Assembly: GCF_003626695.1 (NCBI RefSeq)
Contig: NZ_RBAH01000002.1
Location: forward strand, 62,001-126,000
Direction: 5' to 3'
DNA from: Paenibacillus ginsengarvi
GTDB lineage: Bacteria; Bacillota; Bacilli; Paenibacillales; NBRC-103111
Length of the DNA: 64,000 bases
Under the pieces are notes generated by a model, which was not told where the DNA came from, did not search any database, and saw only the letters and a list, made by a program, of their open reading frames with translations. A program made the position numbers and the translations under genes. Below are positions 33,994 through 42,804 of this stretch, in pieces (within the stretch, counting starts at the first letter, position 1; every line of letters begins with the position of its first letter).

Positions 33994-35346
33994 ATGACTT
34001 CAAGCCAAGGAAGAAAACCGGAGGAAATGCGCTTGGGCGTCTTCCTCGATGCAGCCGGACATTACGCAAGCGCCTGGCGTCATCCTTCGACGCCGACGGA
34101 TCGATTTTTCCGCCTGGAGTATTACCGGCAGCTCGCCAGAACGGCGGAGCGGGCCAAGCTGGACGTGGTATTTTTCTCCGACCGGTACGGTTTACCGGAC
34201 CGATACGGCGACAGCTTCCGAGCGACGGTAACGGCTCTGCACTGCACCAAACTCGACCCTTTCACGCTGATCGCCGCTTTGTCCGGGGTGACGGAGCGGA
34301 TCGGGCTTGCGGCCACCGTGTCGACGAGCTTCACTGAGCCTTTTCACGTGGCGCGCCAGTTCGCATCGCTCGATCTGCTGAGCGGAGGGAGATCGGCGTG
34401 GAACATCGTAACGTCCACGAGCGATGGCGAAGCCCGCAACTTCGGCGGCGAGCGTCTCCCCGATCACGACGCCCGATACGAGCGGGCCCGCGAATTTGTC
34501 GAGGTGGCCGGCGGGCTGTGGGACAGCTGGGAGAACGATGCGTTCGTTTTCGACAAGCAGGCGGGCGTATACGCGGAAGCGGACAAGGTGCATTACCTGC
34601 ATCACCGCGGCAAGCATTTTCATGTTCGCGGCCCGCTGGACGTGCCCGGCTCCCCGCAAGGGCGGCCGGTGCTCATTCAAGCCGGTGCGTCCGAAGCTGG
34701 GCGCGACTTTGCAGCCGGAACCGCCGAAGTGATTTTCTCCGCCCAGCCGACGCTGGATGGAGCGCGATCGTTTTATGCGGATATGAAAGCGGGAGCCGCT
34801 TCATACGGCCGTTCTCCGGATGCCATCAAAGTGATGCCGGGGATGATGCCGATCGTAGCCGCAACCGAAGCGGAGGCCCGGGAGACGGAGGCGATGCTTG
34901 CGGAGTTTGCCGATCCGGTGGCTGGACTTGCGATATTGTCCGATCAGATCAATTACGATCTGTCCGTTCATCCGCTCGACGGACCGGTTCCGGAATTAAG
35001 CGAAGTGTCCGGGATGCAGAGCCGGCTTCAGCTCGTTGCGAAGCTGACGCGTTCCGATTCGCCGACGCTCAGGCAGCTCGGGCGATTTTACGGCGGCAGT
35101 CGACTGCACCGCAAAGTCGTCGGCACTCCGGTGCAGGTGGCCGACTTTATGGAGGAATGGTTCCGGCAGGAAGCTTGCGACGGCTTCAACATCATGCCGC
35201 CGTATTTACCGGACGGCCTGGATAAATTTACGGAACTTGTCGTTCCGGAGTTGCAAAATCGCGGACTGTTTCGAACCGAATACGATGGCTCGACACTTCG
35301 CGAGCATTTGGGCCTGCCGTGGCCTGCCGGGCGCAACCGCACATGA
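33994..35346 (+). CDS. LLM-class flavin-dependent monooxygenase (NtaA/SnaA/DszA family)
   Basis: The protein has 450 residues; ATG at 33994 follows AGGAGG by seven bases, and the 36 codons upstream in frame are leader. Family features: AAGHYASAWRHPS near the start, LDVVFFSDRYGL, GLAATVSTSFTEPFHVARQFASLDLLSGGRSAWNIVTS (FMN site), and HFHVRGPLDVPGSPQGRPVLIQAGASEAGRDFAA. These FMNH2-dependent enzymes cleave C-N or C-S bonds in xenobiotics and natural compounds and need a separate flavin reductase; none is present here. The gene leads an operon with a binding protein, three isomerases and a dehydrogenase, so its substrate may be a sugar-linked compound. That role is inferred. Confidence 0.9.
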   Translation: MTSSQGRKPEEMRLGVFLDAAGHYASAWRHPSTPTDRFFRLEYYRQLARTAERAKLDVVFFSDRYGLPDRYGDSFRATVTALHCTKLDPFTLIAALSGVTERIGLAATVSTSFTEPFHVARQFASLDLLSGGRSAWNIVTSTSDGEARNFGGERLPDHDARYERAREFVEVAGGLWDSWENDAFVFDKQAGVYAEADKVHYLHHRGKHFHVRGPLDVPGSPQGRPVLIQAGASEAGRDFAAGTAEVIFSAQPTLDGARSFYADMKAGAASYGRSPDAIKVMPGMMPIVAATEAEARETEAMLAEFADPVAGLAILSDQINYDLSVHPLDGPVPELSEVSGMQSRLQLVAKLTRSDSPTLRQLGRFYGGSRLHRKVVGTPVQVADFMEEWFRQEACDGFNIMPPYLPDGLDKFTELVVPELQNRGLFRTEYDGSTLREHLGLPWPAGRNRT

Positions 35347-35384
35347 ATAGCAGCTTACGACTAACAAACAGGAGGGCGTTACCT

Positions 35385-36653
35385 TTGGACAAACGATATG
35401 TGATATTCGGTACGCTGCTGCCGCTGCTTCTGACGGCCGCGGGCTGCTCGGATCAAAAGAACGGCTCGCCCGCCGCAGCCGATGCGAAATCTGAGCCAGC
35501 CCCGGTCACGCTTAACGCGCAGCTGTCTGCCGCCTATAAAGAGGTATTCACGAAATATATGGAGCCGGTGATCAAGGCGAAGCTGCCGTACATTACTTTA
35601 CAGTATTTGGACGAAAAACCGACTTTGGAGGAGCGAATCGCTTCCGGCGATATACCGGATCTATTGCTTCCGAACGGAAATTTGCGGCCGATTATCGACG
35701 TCAACCTGCAGTACGATCTGACCGAGATGATCAAAACGTACAAATTCGATTTGTCCAAGCTCGACCCGACATTGATCGACAGTATCAAGGCGTATGGCCC
35801 GAAGGGTGAGATTTACGCTCTGCCCGGCGATCGCAGCGTTAAAATTTTGCTGTACAATAAAGACCTTTTCAACAAATTCAATGCTCCTTATCCGAAGGAC
35901 GGCATGAGCTGGGAGGACATTATCGCGCTGGCCCGGAAGCTGACCCGGACGGAGAACGGCGTGAGCTACTATGGACTGAACCCGGCGGGTTACGGCAACC
36001 TGAAGTCGCAGCTTCAGCTCCCGGTTTTCGGTAAAGACGACAAGCCGCAGCTATCGACGCCGGACTGGCAAAAACTCGCCGCCACCTGGAAGGCGATCTA
36101 CGAGATTCCCGGAAACCGGACGACAGCCAACGCCCGAGATCTGTTCTCCAAAAATCAGAATACGGCGATGCTGCTGAACAATTCGTCCTGGCTGCTTCGC
36201 AATCCGGTCGCAGGGCTCGACTGGGACTATGTGGTGGCGCCGACCTTCGATAACAAGCTTGTGCCCGACCTGCTCGGATCGATGCTGTCGATCGCGGCGA
36301 CGAGCAAAAATAAAGATGCGGCCTTTCAGGTGATCGCGCTGTATTATTCGGACGAGGTGCAATCGGCGATTGCCCGCGATGCGGCGCTTGTCGTAGGCTC
36401 CAGCTTGCCGGAAATCCAGAAGCTGTACGGGACGAACACGGCCAGCTCGACAGGCAAAAACGTGCAGGCGGACTTCTCCGGGAAAGCCGCTGTCAAAGTG
36501 ATCGAGCCTTACGATTACGTTGCCTCTCCCATACTGAATCAAGCGTTTAACGATATAGCGGACGGGAAAAAAGATATCAACACGGCGCTGCGCGAGGCCG
36601 AGGAGCAGATTAATCTCAAAGTTCAGGAAGAAAAAACGAAGAAGCAGAAATAA
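35385..36653 (+). CDS. Extracellular solute-binding lipoprotein, orphan, monooxygenase operon
   Basis: The protein has 422 residues. TTG at 35385 is eight bases after GGAGGG; starting there gives a compact signal peptide (DKRYVIFGTLLPLLLTAAGC) with the lipobox cysteine near residue 19. Motifs shared with the four paralogues are LYNKDLFNKFNAPYPKDGMSWEDIIALARKLTRTENG and the end DINTALREAEEQINLKVQ. It lies 38 bp behind the monooxygenase and just ahead of three TIM-barrel isomerases. It should bring in the substrate for that set, but no permease is encoded with it. Confidence 0.92.
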   Translation: MDKRYVIFGTLLPLLLTAAGCSDQKNGSPAAADAKSEPAPVTLNAQLSAAYKEVFTKYMEPVIKAKLPYITLQYLDEKPTLEERIASGDIPDLLLPNGNLRPIIDVNLQYDLTEMIKTYKFDLSKLDPTLIDSIKAYGPKGEIYALPGDRSVKILLYNKDLFNKFNAPYPKDGMSWEDIIALARKLTRTENGVSYYGLNPAGYGNLKSQLQLPVFGKDDKPQLSTPDWQKLAATWKAIYEIPGNRTTANARDLFSKNQNTAMLLNNSSWLLRNPVAGLDWDYVVAPTFDNKLVPDLLGSMLSIAATSKNKDAAFQVIALYYSDEVQSAIARDAALVVGSSLPEIQKLYGTNTASSTGKNVQADFSGKAAVKVIEPYDYVASPILNQAFNDIADGKKDINTALREAEEQINLKVQEEKTKKQK

Positions 36654-36672
36654 CGGAACGGAGTTGAAGGAA

Positions 36673-37494
36673 TTGATCCGATTTGCCGCCCATTTGGAAA
36701 TGAATTTCGGTCCCGGGGTGCCGTTTCACGATCGGTGGAGAGCCGCTAGACGCAGCGGATTCCGCGGATGCGAATTCGTATGGAGAAACGTCGAGCTGCC
36801 TGCCGCCGCGGAGCTGCAAAAAGCGGAGCCTCTTGCCGTGAGTTGCTTGGGCGGCACGACCGGGGCGGCTGCGGGCGCGCGTCCGGTGCTGATTCTCCCC
36901 GAAGACCGGGATCGGCTTATGAAGGATGTCGAGACGGCGACCGCTTATGCGCGCGAGTTGTCGTGCCGCAACTTGGTCATGGTGTCCGGTAACATGATCC
37001 GCGACTGGAGCGTCGAGAAACATCGGGAGGAAGCCGTCCGCTCGCTGCGATCGATCGCTCCGATACTGGAGGAAGCCGGAGTAACGGCACTGATCGAGCC
37101 GCTGAACAGCAAAATCGACCATAAAGGCGTTTATTGCGATACTTCAGCGGAAGGGTTCCGGATCGTTGAACAAACCGGAAGCCCGAACGTGAAGCTGCTG
37201 TACGACGCGTACCATATGCAGGTCATGGGCGAACCTATCGTCCGCACGATTCGCGAGCGATCCGGCCTTATTGGCTATTACCATCTCGCCAAGGTGCCGG
37301 GGCGTACCGAGCCGATCGGCGGCGAAATCGACGTTCCCGCTTTTCTCGAAGCGGTTGCGGATACCGGCTACGACGGCTTCGTCGGGCTTGAATATAAGCC
37401 GTCCGGCGACTACAGGGACGTATTTCGGCGTCTTTCCGACGCATATCCCGAACAGATCGACGGACAAGATCCGATCGATGAGAACTACCGATAA
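36673..37494 (+). CDS. Sugar phosphate isomerase/epimerase, hydroxypyruvate-isomerase-like
   Basis: The protein has 273 residues from a TTG at 36673, nine bases after GGAG; a TTG nine bases earlier is also possible. The sequence IRFAAHLEMNFGPGVPFHDRWRAARRSGFRGCEFVW, ALIEPLNSKIDHKGVYCDT, VKLLYDAYHMQVMGE and FVGLEYKPSGDYRDVF follows hydroxypyruvate isomerase/OtnI-type enzymes, with metal-binding Glu, Asp/His and a late Glu. It probably converts a keto-sugar or keto-acid intermediate in the pathway of this operon. Confidence 0.88.
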   Translation: MIRFAAHLEMNFGPGVPFHDRWRAARRSGFRGCEFVWRNVELPAAAELQKAEPLAVSCLGGTTGAAAGARPVLILPEDRDRLMKDVETATAYARELSCRNLVMVSGNMIRDWSVEKHREEAVRSLRSIAPILEEAGVTALIEPLNSKIDHKGVYCDTSAEGFRIVEQTGSPNVKLLYDAYHMQVMGEPIVRTIRERSGLIGYYHLAKVPGRTEPIGGEIDVPAFLEAVADTGYDGFVGLEYKPSGDYRDVFRRLSDAYPEQIDGQDPIDENYR

Positions 37495-37518
37495 ACAGAA
37501 GGAGGTGCAGGTTTCGTC

Positions 37519-38256
37519 ATGAGTTCGCCGCAGATTGCGATTCAGGCAAGACTATGGGGTTTGGAACAGCTTCATACGACGTATCCGTCCATTTTCGATA
37601 AGGCGTGGAGCTGCGGGTATGTGGGCGTGGAAAGCCGCATCTCGCTGCTTGACGACATGGACAAGCTGCAAACGTATTTGTCATCGACGCCGCTGAAGCT
37701 TGCCGGCTTGCATGCGAACTTGAAACAGTTCGATCCGCAAGCGAACGGTTCTATCGATATCGACGCATTACTGGATAATATGAACAAGCTGGGCGCCGAA
37801 TTTTTGCTCGTAAGCTTCGGCAAACAAAAGGAATACGACCGCTGGTTCGAGCTTGCCGGAACTATGGCGCAGACGTGCGCGAAACGCAATGTCGTTTTTT
37901 GCTACCACAACCACGCTTGGGAATTCGAGCACGCTCCGTTTTTTGACGATCTGACCGGAGTATACGGAGTGCCGCTGGCAGCCGACTTGGCATGGATCTG
38001 GAGGGCCGGCCGCGATCCGGCGCAGTTCCTCGACCGGTATGCGCCGTATATTCGTTACATTCACGTCAAAGATGCGACCTCTGATGGCAACTGGAAGGAG
38101 CTTGGCCGCGGGGAAGTCGAACTGCCGAATGCGCTTCGGCGCGCAGCCGCTTTGAATTTGCCGTGGTGGACCGTGGAGCAGGACGACACTGACCAAGACC
38201 CGAGCGTCAGCGCCGGCATCAGCCGTACGTACTTGCGCGACCACTTCGGCTTATAG
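37519..38256 (+). CDS. Sugar phosphate isomerase/epimerase, short form
   Basis: The protein has 245 residues starting at an ATG behind AAGGAGG (a rather long spacing). It shows the compact TIM-barrel pattern: KAWSCGYVGVESRI, LAGLHANL, VVFCYHNHAWEFE, VPLAADLAWIWRAG, IRYIHVKDA and LPWWTVEQDDTD. It is the second of three isomerases in the operon, 24 bp after the first. The three differ enough to act on different intermediates. Confidence 0.88.
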   Translation: MSSPQIAIQARLWGLEQLHTTYPSIFDKAWSCGYVGVESRISLLDDMDKLQTYLSSTPLKLAGLHANLKQFDPQANGSIDIDALLDNMNKLGAEFLLVSFGKQKEYDRWFELAGTMAQTCAKRNVVFCYHNHAWEFEHAPFFDDLTGVYGVPLAADLAWIWRAGRDPAQFLDRYAPYIRYIHVKDATSDGNWKELGRGEVELPNALRRAAALNLPWWTVEQDDTDQDPSVSAGISRTYLRDHFGL

Positions 38257-38302
38257 CGATATTGACGCACGAACAAACGTGCCCAAAGAAACGGAGGCTG
38301 TC

Positions 38303-39322
38303 ATGGACAGATTCAAAATTGCGGTTATAGGCGCAGGGGACATGGGGGGCAACCATGTCAGAGGATGGATTTCCGCCGGACATCACGTCGTATCGGTAAC
38401 TGATACGGATAAGATCAGAGCCGACAAATTGGCGCTTCGATACAACGTCGGAGCCGTATACGGCGATTACAAGGAAGCGATCGACGACCCGCAGGTGGAC
38501 ATCGTCTCCGTCTGCCTGCCGCTCGTCCTGCACGCGCCTGTAACGGTGTATGCTGCCGGCAGGGGCAAACATATTTTTTGCGAGAAGCCGCTCGCCTCGT
38601 CGCGGGAGGCGGCCGAAGACATGCAGCGGGCGGTCGAGTTAGCCGGAGTCCGGTTCGGCATCGGCTTCCAGCGCAACTTTTCCGAAGGCGTCGGTTTGGT
38701 CCGGCAGTGGGCGGACGAAGGCCGCTTCGGTTCTCCGCTTGTATTCAGCTCGGATCTGATGCAGGAGGTGCGGCCGAAAATCGCCATGCACGACGCGAGA
38801 GGGAACCAAGGGCCTGTCGTGGACGCTTGCTGCCATTACTTTCTAATGTGGCAGACCGTATTCGGCTCGAAGCCGAAAAAGGTATATGCGAGCGGACGCA
38901 TCTTGGGCAAGGACCGTCCGGAAATCGCCCATTTCGAGGAGCTGGCGGTCGACACGGCTGTCATTACGGTGGAGTACGAGTCGGGCGATATCGGAACGAT
39001 GAACGTTTCGTGGGGCTTGGCGAAAAAAAGCCCGATCCGCGGCAGGCCGGACCGCATCTATGGACCGAAAGGCGGGGCCGAAGGGCCGTTTAATTCGTTT
39101 GGCCGCTCGACTGTATCCTTCGAATTGTACGAAGGCAGCAGTACGGCTACGGTAACAGTCGAGCAGCCGGATTTGTTCAGCAAGCAGTTCACTATATTTG
39201 CAGAAGCGGTCCGGGAAGGCAAACCGGCTCCAGTCGGTTTCCGGCAAGGGCTGGATATGCTCAGGCTGTCTCATGCCGTGCTCGAATCGGCCAAAACCGG
39301 CAACATCGTCCATTTGGACTAA
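38303..39322 (+). CDS. Gfo/Idh/MocA-family oxidoreductase
   Basis: The protein has 339 residues; ATG at 38303 follows ACGGAGG. The Rossmann motif is IGAGDMGGNHVRGW near residues 9-22 and the catalytic CEKPLAS near 94. The second domain contains ARGNQGPVVDACCHYF, where the histidine of the substrate site sits in a DxCxHY context. It oxidises or reduces a sugar-type substrate with NAD(P). It is placed between isomerases, so it probably handles one of their products. Confidence 0.9.
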   Translation: MDRFKIAVIGAGDMGGNHVRGWISAGHHVVSVTDTDKIRADKLALRYNVGAVYGDYKEAIDDPQVDIVSVCLPLVLHAPVTVYAAGRGKHIFCEKPLASSREAAEDMQRAVELAGVRFGIGFQRNFSEGVGLVRQWADEGRFGSPLVFSSDLMQEVRPKIAMHDARGNQGPVVDACCHYFLMWQTVFGSKPKKVYASGRILGKDRPEIAHFEELAVDTAVITVEYESGDIGTMNVSWGLAKKSPIRGRPDRIYGPKGGAEGPFNSFGRSTVSFELYEGSSTATVTVEQPDLFSKQFTIFAEAVREGKPAPVGFRQGLDMLRLSHAVLESAKTGNIVHLD

Positions 39323-39345
39323 CGGATCACGGGGAGGGGCAGTCG

Positions 39346-40221
39346 GTGAAAATCGGATTTTACCATTCATGCTACAACCATTGGAATTTGCTGAAAACGT
39401 TCGAGTGGGCGCACCGAAACGGCTTCTCGGGCATCGAGCTGCATGGCGGGCCGAAATATCCGTTTGCGAATTGGAACGAATGGGCTAAGGGGGAAAACTG
39501 CTCGGAGCTGCTTTCGCTGCGGGAGAAGTACCAAATGCCGATTACGGGCATTATGTTCGGAGCGCTGCCCTTTTTGTCTCCCGATACGGAGCAGCGCAAA
39601 CTAGCCGTGGACAGCATCAAATGTTTGCTGCGAGCAGCCGTTCACCTGGACATTCCGGTCGTCTCCACCTTTACGGGCAGAGACCCTTCACTGACAATCG
39701 AGGAAAACGTACCGCTGATCGAACAGGTTTTTCCGGAAATCGTCGACTATGCCGAGTCGTGTAACGTAACGCTTGCGTTCGAAAACTGCCCGATGTATGA
39801 ATACTGGCCGCAGGCGCACAATATCGCCGTTTCTCCGGCACTCTGGCGCGAACTATTTGACCTGCTGCCGTCGAACAAAATCGGGCTCAATCTCGATCCG
39901 TCCCATCTGGTGTGGCAGGGGATCGACTATGTGCAGGCGGTTTACGATTTTCGCGACAAAATTGCGCTCGTTCAAGCAAAAGATACCGAATTGCTTCCTC
40001 GAGTGCTGCGAACGGAAGGGATGATGACCTGCAAATGGTGGAGGCATCGTATCCCGGGGCAAGGGGACGTCGATTGGAACCGATTTATCGGCGCGCTGCA
40101 CGATATCGGCTATGACGGAATCATCAGCATCGAGCATGAAGATCCGATCTGGTCGGATAGCGACGCGAACATCGAAAAAGGGCTGCTCCTGGCCAAAAGT
40201 CATCTGGAGCAGTTCGTATAG
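39346..40221 (+). CDS. Sugar phosphate isomerase/epimerase, third in the operon
   Basis: The protein has 291 residues from a GTG six bases after GGGGAGGGG. TIM-barrel marks are FEWAHRNGFSGIELHGG, VTLAFENCPMYEYWPQ (metal-binding Glu), IGLNLDPSHLVWQGID (Asp/His), LVQAKDTELL and GIISIEHEDPIW (late Glu). It ends the monooxygenase operon and is convergent with the YnfA-like gene. Confidence 0.9.
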   Translation: MKIGFYHSCYNHWNLLKTFEWAHRNGFSGIELHGGPKYPFANWNEWAKGENCSELLSLREKYQMPITGIMFGALPFLSPDTEQRKLAVDSIKCLLRAAVHLDIPVVSTFTGRDPSLTIEENVPLIEQVFPEIVDYAESCNVTLAFENCPMYEYWPQAHNIAVSPALWRELFDLLPSNKIGLNLDPSHLVWQGIDYVQAVYDFRDKIALVQAKDTELLPRVLRTEGMMTCKWWRHRIPGQGDVDWNRFIGALHDIGYDGIISIEHEDPIWSDSDANIEKGLLLAKSHLEQFV

Positions 40222-40244
40222 GCTGCCGGGCGTCTGGATGCCAG

Positions 40245-40571
40245 TCAGCTTCTGGGCGCCCACAGCATGATAGACACGCCGATCAGGCATACGGCGGCAC
40301 CGATCCAGTCGTACAGATCCGGCGTTTTTTTGTCGACAAGCCATCCCCACAATACCGCGAGAATAATAAAGACGCCTCCATAGGCCGCGTACACTCTTCC
40401 GAACGACGGAAAGTTTTGCAAGGTCGGAATGATGCCGTACAGAACCAGGATCAAGCTGCCAAGAATGCCGTACCAAACGGGCTTCGCTTCTCTCAGCCAC
40501 AGCCATACCAAATATCCTCCGCCAATCTCGGCTAGCCCGGCGAGTACAAAAATAATGATTGAAAACAGCAA
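40245..40571 (-). CDS. UPF0060 (YnfA-type) small membrane protein
   Basis: The protein has 108 residues, with four predicted transmembrane helices covering most of its length and the family patterns LAGLAEIGGGYLVWLWL and YAAYGGVFIILAVLWGW. It starts with TTG, with GGAAGGAG upstream. It belongs to the YnfA family of drug/metabolite-transporter-like proteins. Transport function is not settled for the family. Confidence 0.92.
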   Translation of the reverse strand: MLFSIIIFVLAGLAEIGGGYLVWLWLREAKPVWYGILGSLILVLYGIIPTLQNFPSFGRVYAAYGGVFIILAVLWGWLVDKKTPDLYDWIGAAVCLIGVSIMLWAPRS

Positions 40572-40778
40572 ATGAAAACGACGCTCCTTCCCGATATTCC
40601 GTAATCGCTACGCAAAATTATAGCTCTCGGCGGATGAACGGGCAATGGGGCGTCGATTTTAGCGGTTGACTAAGCTCCAATCTTCCACCCGGAAACTGGC
40701 CGGACAAATACCGTTCGTTTCGTCCGGCGGCTTCCTCATGCGTGCTGCCTGCACGCGACGTATCGGGTTGCTTTGCGC

Positions 40779-42758
40779 CTACACGCCGCTGTCGGTAAAC
40801 CAGTCGCCGACAGCCGATACGATTTCCCATTTCAGGTCGGCACGTCCCCGCAACGTTATCGTGCTGCCGGGGATAGAGCAGGCGATGTAGGAACGGGAGC
40901 CGACCGGTGTCAGCAGATCGCCGGCAGCGGCGGCTTGCAGCGCCATCCGGTGCGCGGCATCCACGATAAACGTATAGGCGATCTCCGCCTTTGGAACCGG
41001 CAGGGTGAGCGTGATATCTGCAGGAGCCGGCCGATTCGTGACGGCTGCTCCGAGCCAGTTATAAGACACCGCAGCGGAAGCGGCGGCCGTTTGGCGCGGC
41101 TGCGGATGGTTGACGGCGGTGACGCGCTCCGCCACCGAATCGATCAGATACGTGTTCTGGCTGCCGCCGATCGTCGTACAGTTGAAAAACCGCACATCGC
41201 TGATCTTTTGCGCAGAACGCTTTTTCAGTGCAAAGCCATGCTTGACGAGCGGGATTGCCCTTGTATCGATGGACAGGCAGTCGATCATCTCTACATTGCC
41301 GATCGAAACTCTGGGTTTCGAGGTGGCGCAAGTGACGACGAAGGAAGCGCTGAAGCCATAAATGCTGTCCGGCTCCTGGGTCGTCTGGCAGTTGATTGCC
41401 CGGCAGCGAATATAGGTACGGCGCAAGCTGTCGGAGGAGTTCCCGATATCCCAAAATCCGGAGGATTGGGCTTCTTCCGCTATGCAATCGATCAAACGAA
41501 ACTCTCCCTGCGGCGCGTTGACGCCTTCTCCCGCAGAATTGATCGTAAAGCCGTAAAGGTTGCCTCGTGTCGTACAATCCTCGAATGTCACATCCATAAG
41601 CGGGGACAGCCGGGTCGGCTTGAGCAGCGCAGTCAGAAAACCGGGACCGGCATTGCCTTCGGCCAAGCAGTTCTTGAAACGGATGCGGCGCAGCGGCTGG
41701 CTCTGGCCGTTCGGCTCCAGATCGACGCCCGCTTCCGGGGCGGTGCCTTTCGTATTCGTAAACCGGCAGTTTTCCACCAGCAGGCCGTCCGCGGAAATGA
41801 CCGACAAGCCTTGCCGCCGGTTGTTATCCGCTAAGCAGTCTCGCAGGATAATATCTTTGCAAGCGCCGTAGCCGGCGGTCACTTCATAAACGCCAACATA
41901 AAAACCGTCTCCGCCGCTGTCATTGCAGTTCAGGTTCTCGATCACTACGTTGCGCGATCCGCTGATGTCGACGCAGTGGGCTTGTTCGCCGCTCGTATAG
42001 GCGGCCTTGTTCATGCGCAAAGTGGCCCCGTTTCCGCGGATAACGACGTTTTCCACCATTTTCAAGCGAAGGAGACGCTCGTAAGGCGCAGATCGGCTAA
42101 GGGTATCGACCGCCTGAATAATCGCCCCGCTTTCGAGTTCAATCGTAGTATTGCTTGCGACATACAGTTGACCGGTCAAGTAATACGGCCCGTGCTGCTT
42201 GGGAATATACAAGGTCTTGCCTGCGGCGGCATCGAGAGCCGCTTGAAAGGCCGCAGTGTTGACGGTGACACCGTCGCCTTTGGTCCCGAACCAGGAGGCC
42301 GAGAGCACGTCGGACAGATGGCGCTTGAAACGCGCGCCGCCTCCGGAGACGAGAACCGTGCCGGTATTGTCGGCCGAAGCGCTGTCCAGCGGATCATAGC
42401 TGAAAAAGCCCTCCTGCCCGGGATCGGTCACATAATAGACGATGTCGGGATCCGGTGATGCCAGCGTGCGCAGGTCGCTGATTGTGGTCAGGAAACAGCA
42501 GCCGGATGCAAATGGAACGCCATGTTTTTTCCGGGAGGAGTCGTTGTACACATCCGCCCAGACGCTGCGGCCGTTTTCGCCATTCCACAGCATAACGGAG
42601 GTGGCGGCAAGTCCGGTTGCGCCGAAGCCCGCCAGCAGCTTGCGGCGGCTGAGCTTTGGCGGGGCGTTGAAAGCCCCGTCGGTGTCAGGGGACAAGGACG
42701 GTTGGGCTGTAAACACGGCTTGTTGGTCATCCAGTGGGGGTTGACGATAATCGGACAT
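40779..42758 (-). CDS. Tat-type right-handed parallel beta-helix protein
   Basis: The protein has 659 residues; ATG at 42758 lies nine bases after GGGAGG. A twin-arginine export signal (SRRKLLAGFGATGLAATSVML, near residues 37-57) is preceded by a 36-residue cytosolic tail, typical of secreted Tat substrates. A pectate-lyase/Pectin-lyase-like domain follows (GDGVTVNTAAFQAALDAAAGKTLYIPKQHG), with ladder repeats such as VIRGNGATLRMNKA, VVIENLNCNDSGGDGFYV and ILRDCLADNNRRQGLSVI. The C-terminal 100 residues form a separate beta domain. It may cleave or bind a polysaccharide, but no catalytic residues of a named family were identified. The solute-binding gene upstream is 46 bp away. Confidence 0.82.
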   Translation of the reverse strand: MSDYRQPPLDDQQAVFTAQPSLSPDTDGAFNAPPKLSRRKLLAGFGATGLAATSVMLWNGENGRSVWADVYNDSSRKKHGVPFASGCCFLTTISDLRTLASPDPDIVYYVTDPGQEGFFSYDPLDSASADNTGTVLVSGGGARFKRHLSDVLSASWFGTKGDGVTVNTAAFQAALDAAAGKTLYIPKQHGPYYLTGQLYVASNTTIELESGAIIQAVDTLSRSAPYERLLRLKMVENVVIRGNGATLRMNKAAYTSGEQAHCVDISGSRNVVIENLNCNDSGGDGFYVGVYEVTAGYGACKDIILRDCLADNNRRQGLSVISADGLLVENCRFTNTKGTAPEAGVDLEPNGQSQPLRRIRFKNCLAEGNAGPGFLTALLKPTRLSPLMDVTFEDCTTRGNLYGFTINSAGEGVNAPQGEFRLIDCIAEEAQSSGFWDIGNSSDSLRRTYIRCRAINCQTTQEPDSIYGFSASFVVTCATSKPRVSIGNVEMIDCLSIDTRAIPLVKHGFALKKRSAQKISDVRFFNCTTIGGSQNTYLIDSVAERVTAVNHPQPRQTAAASAAVSYNWLGAAVTNRPAPADITLTLPVPKAEIAYTFIVDAAHRMALQAAAAGDLLTPVGSRSYIACSIPGSTITLRGRADLKWEIVSAVGDWFTDSGV

Positions 42759-42804
42759 TTTTGACGCCTCCCAGGGTATAGTTTGATATTGTTTAACGCG
42801 ATTC

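Noticed and set aside
34398..35225. A 275-codon plus-strand frame inside the monooxygenase gene
   Set aside because: Very Arg/Ser/Gly-rich and out of frame with the conserved monooxygenase protein.
33994..40221. Known sulfoquinovose monooxygenase (sulfo-SMO) pathway
   Set aside because: No sulfoquinovosidase or flavin reductase is present, and the monooxygenase is of the DszA/NtaA type, so the assignment would be a guess.
40699..40728. Hairpin GCCGGAC/GTCCGGC beyond the beta-helix gene as its terminator
   Set aside because: No T run follows on the minus strand.
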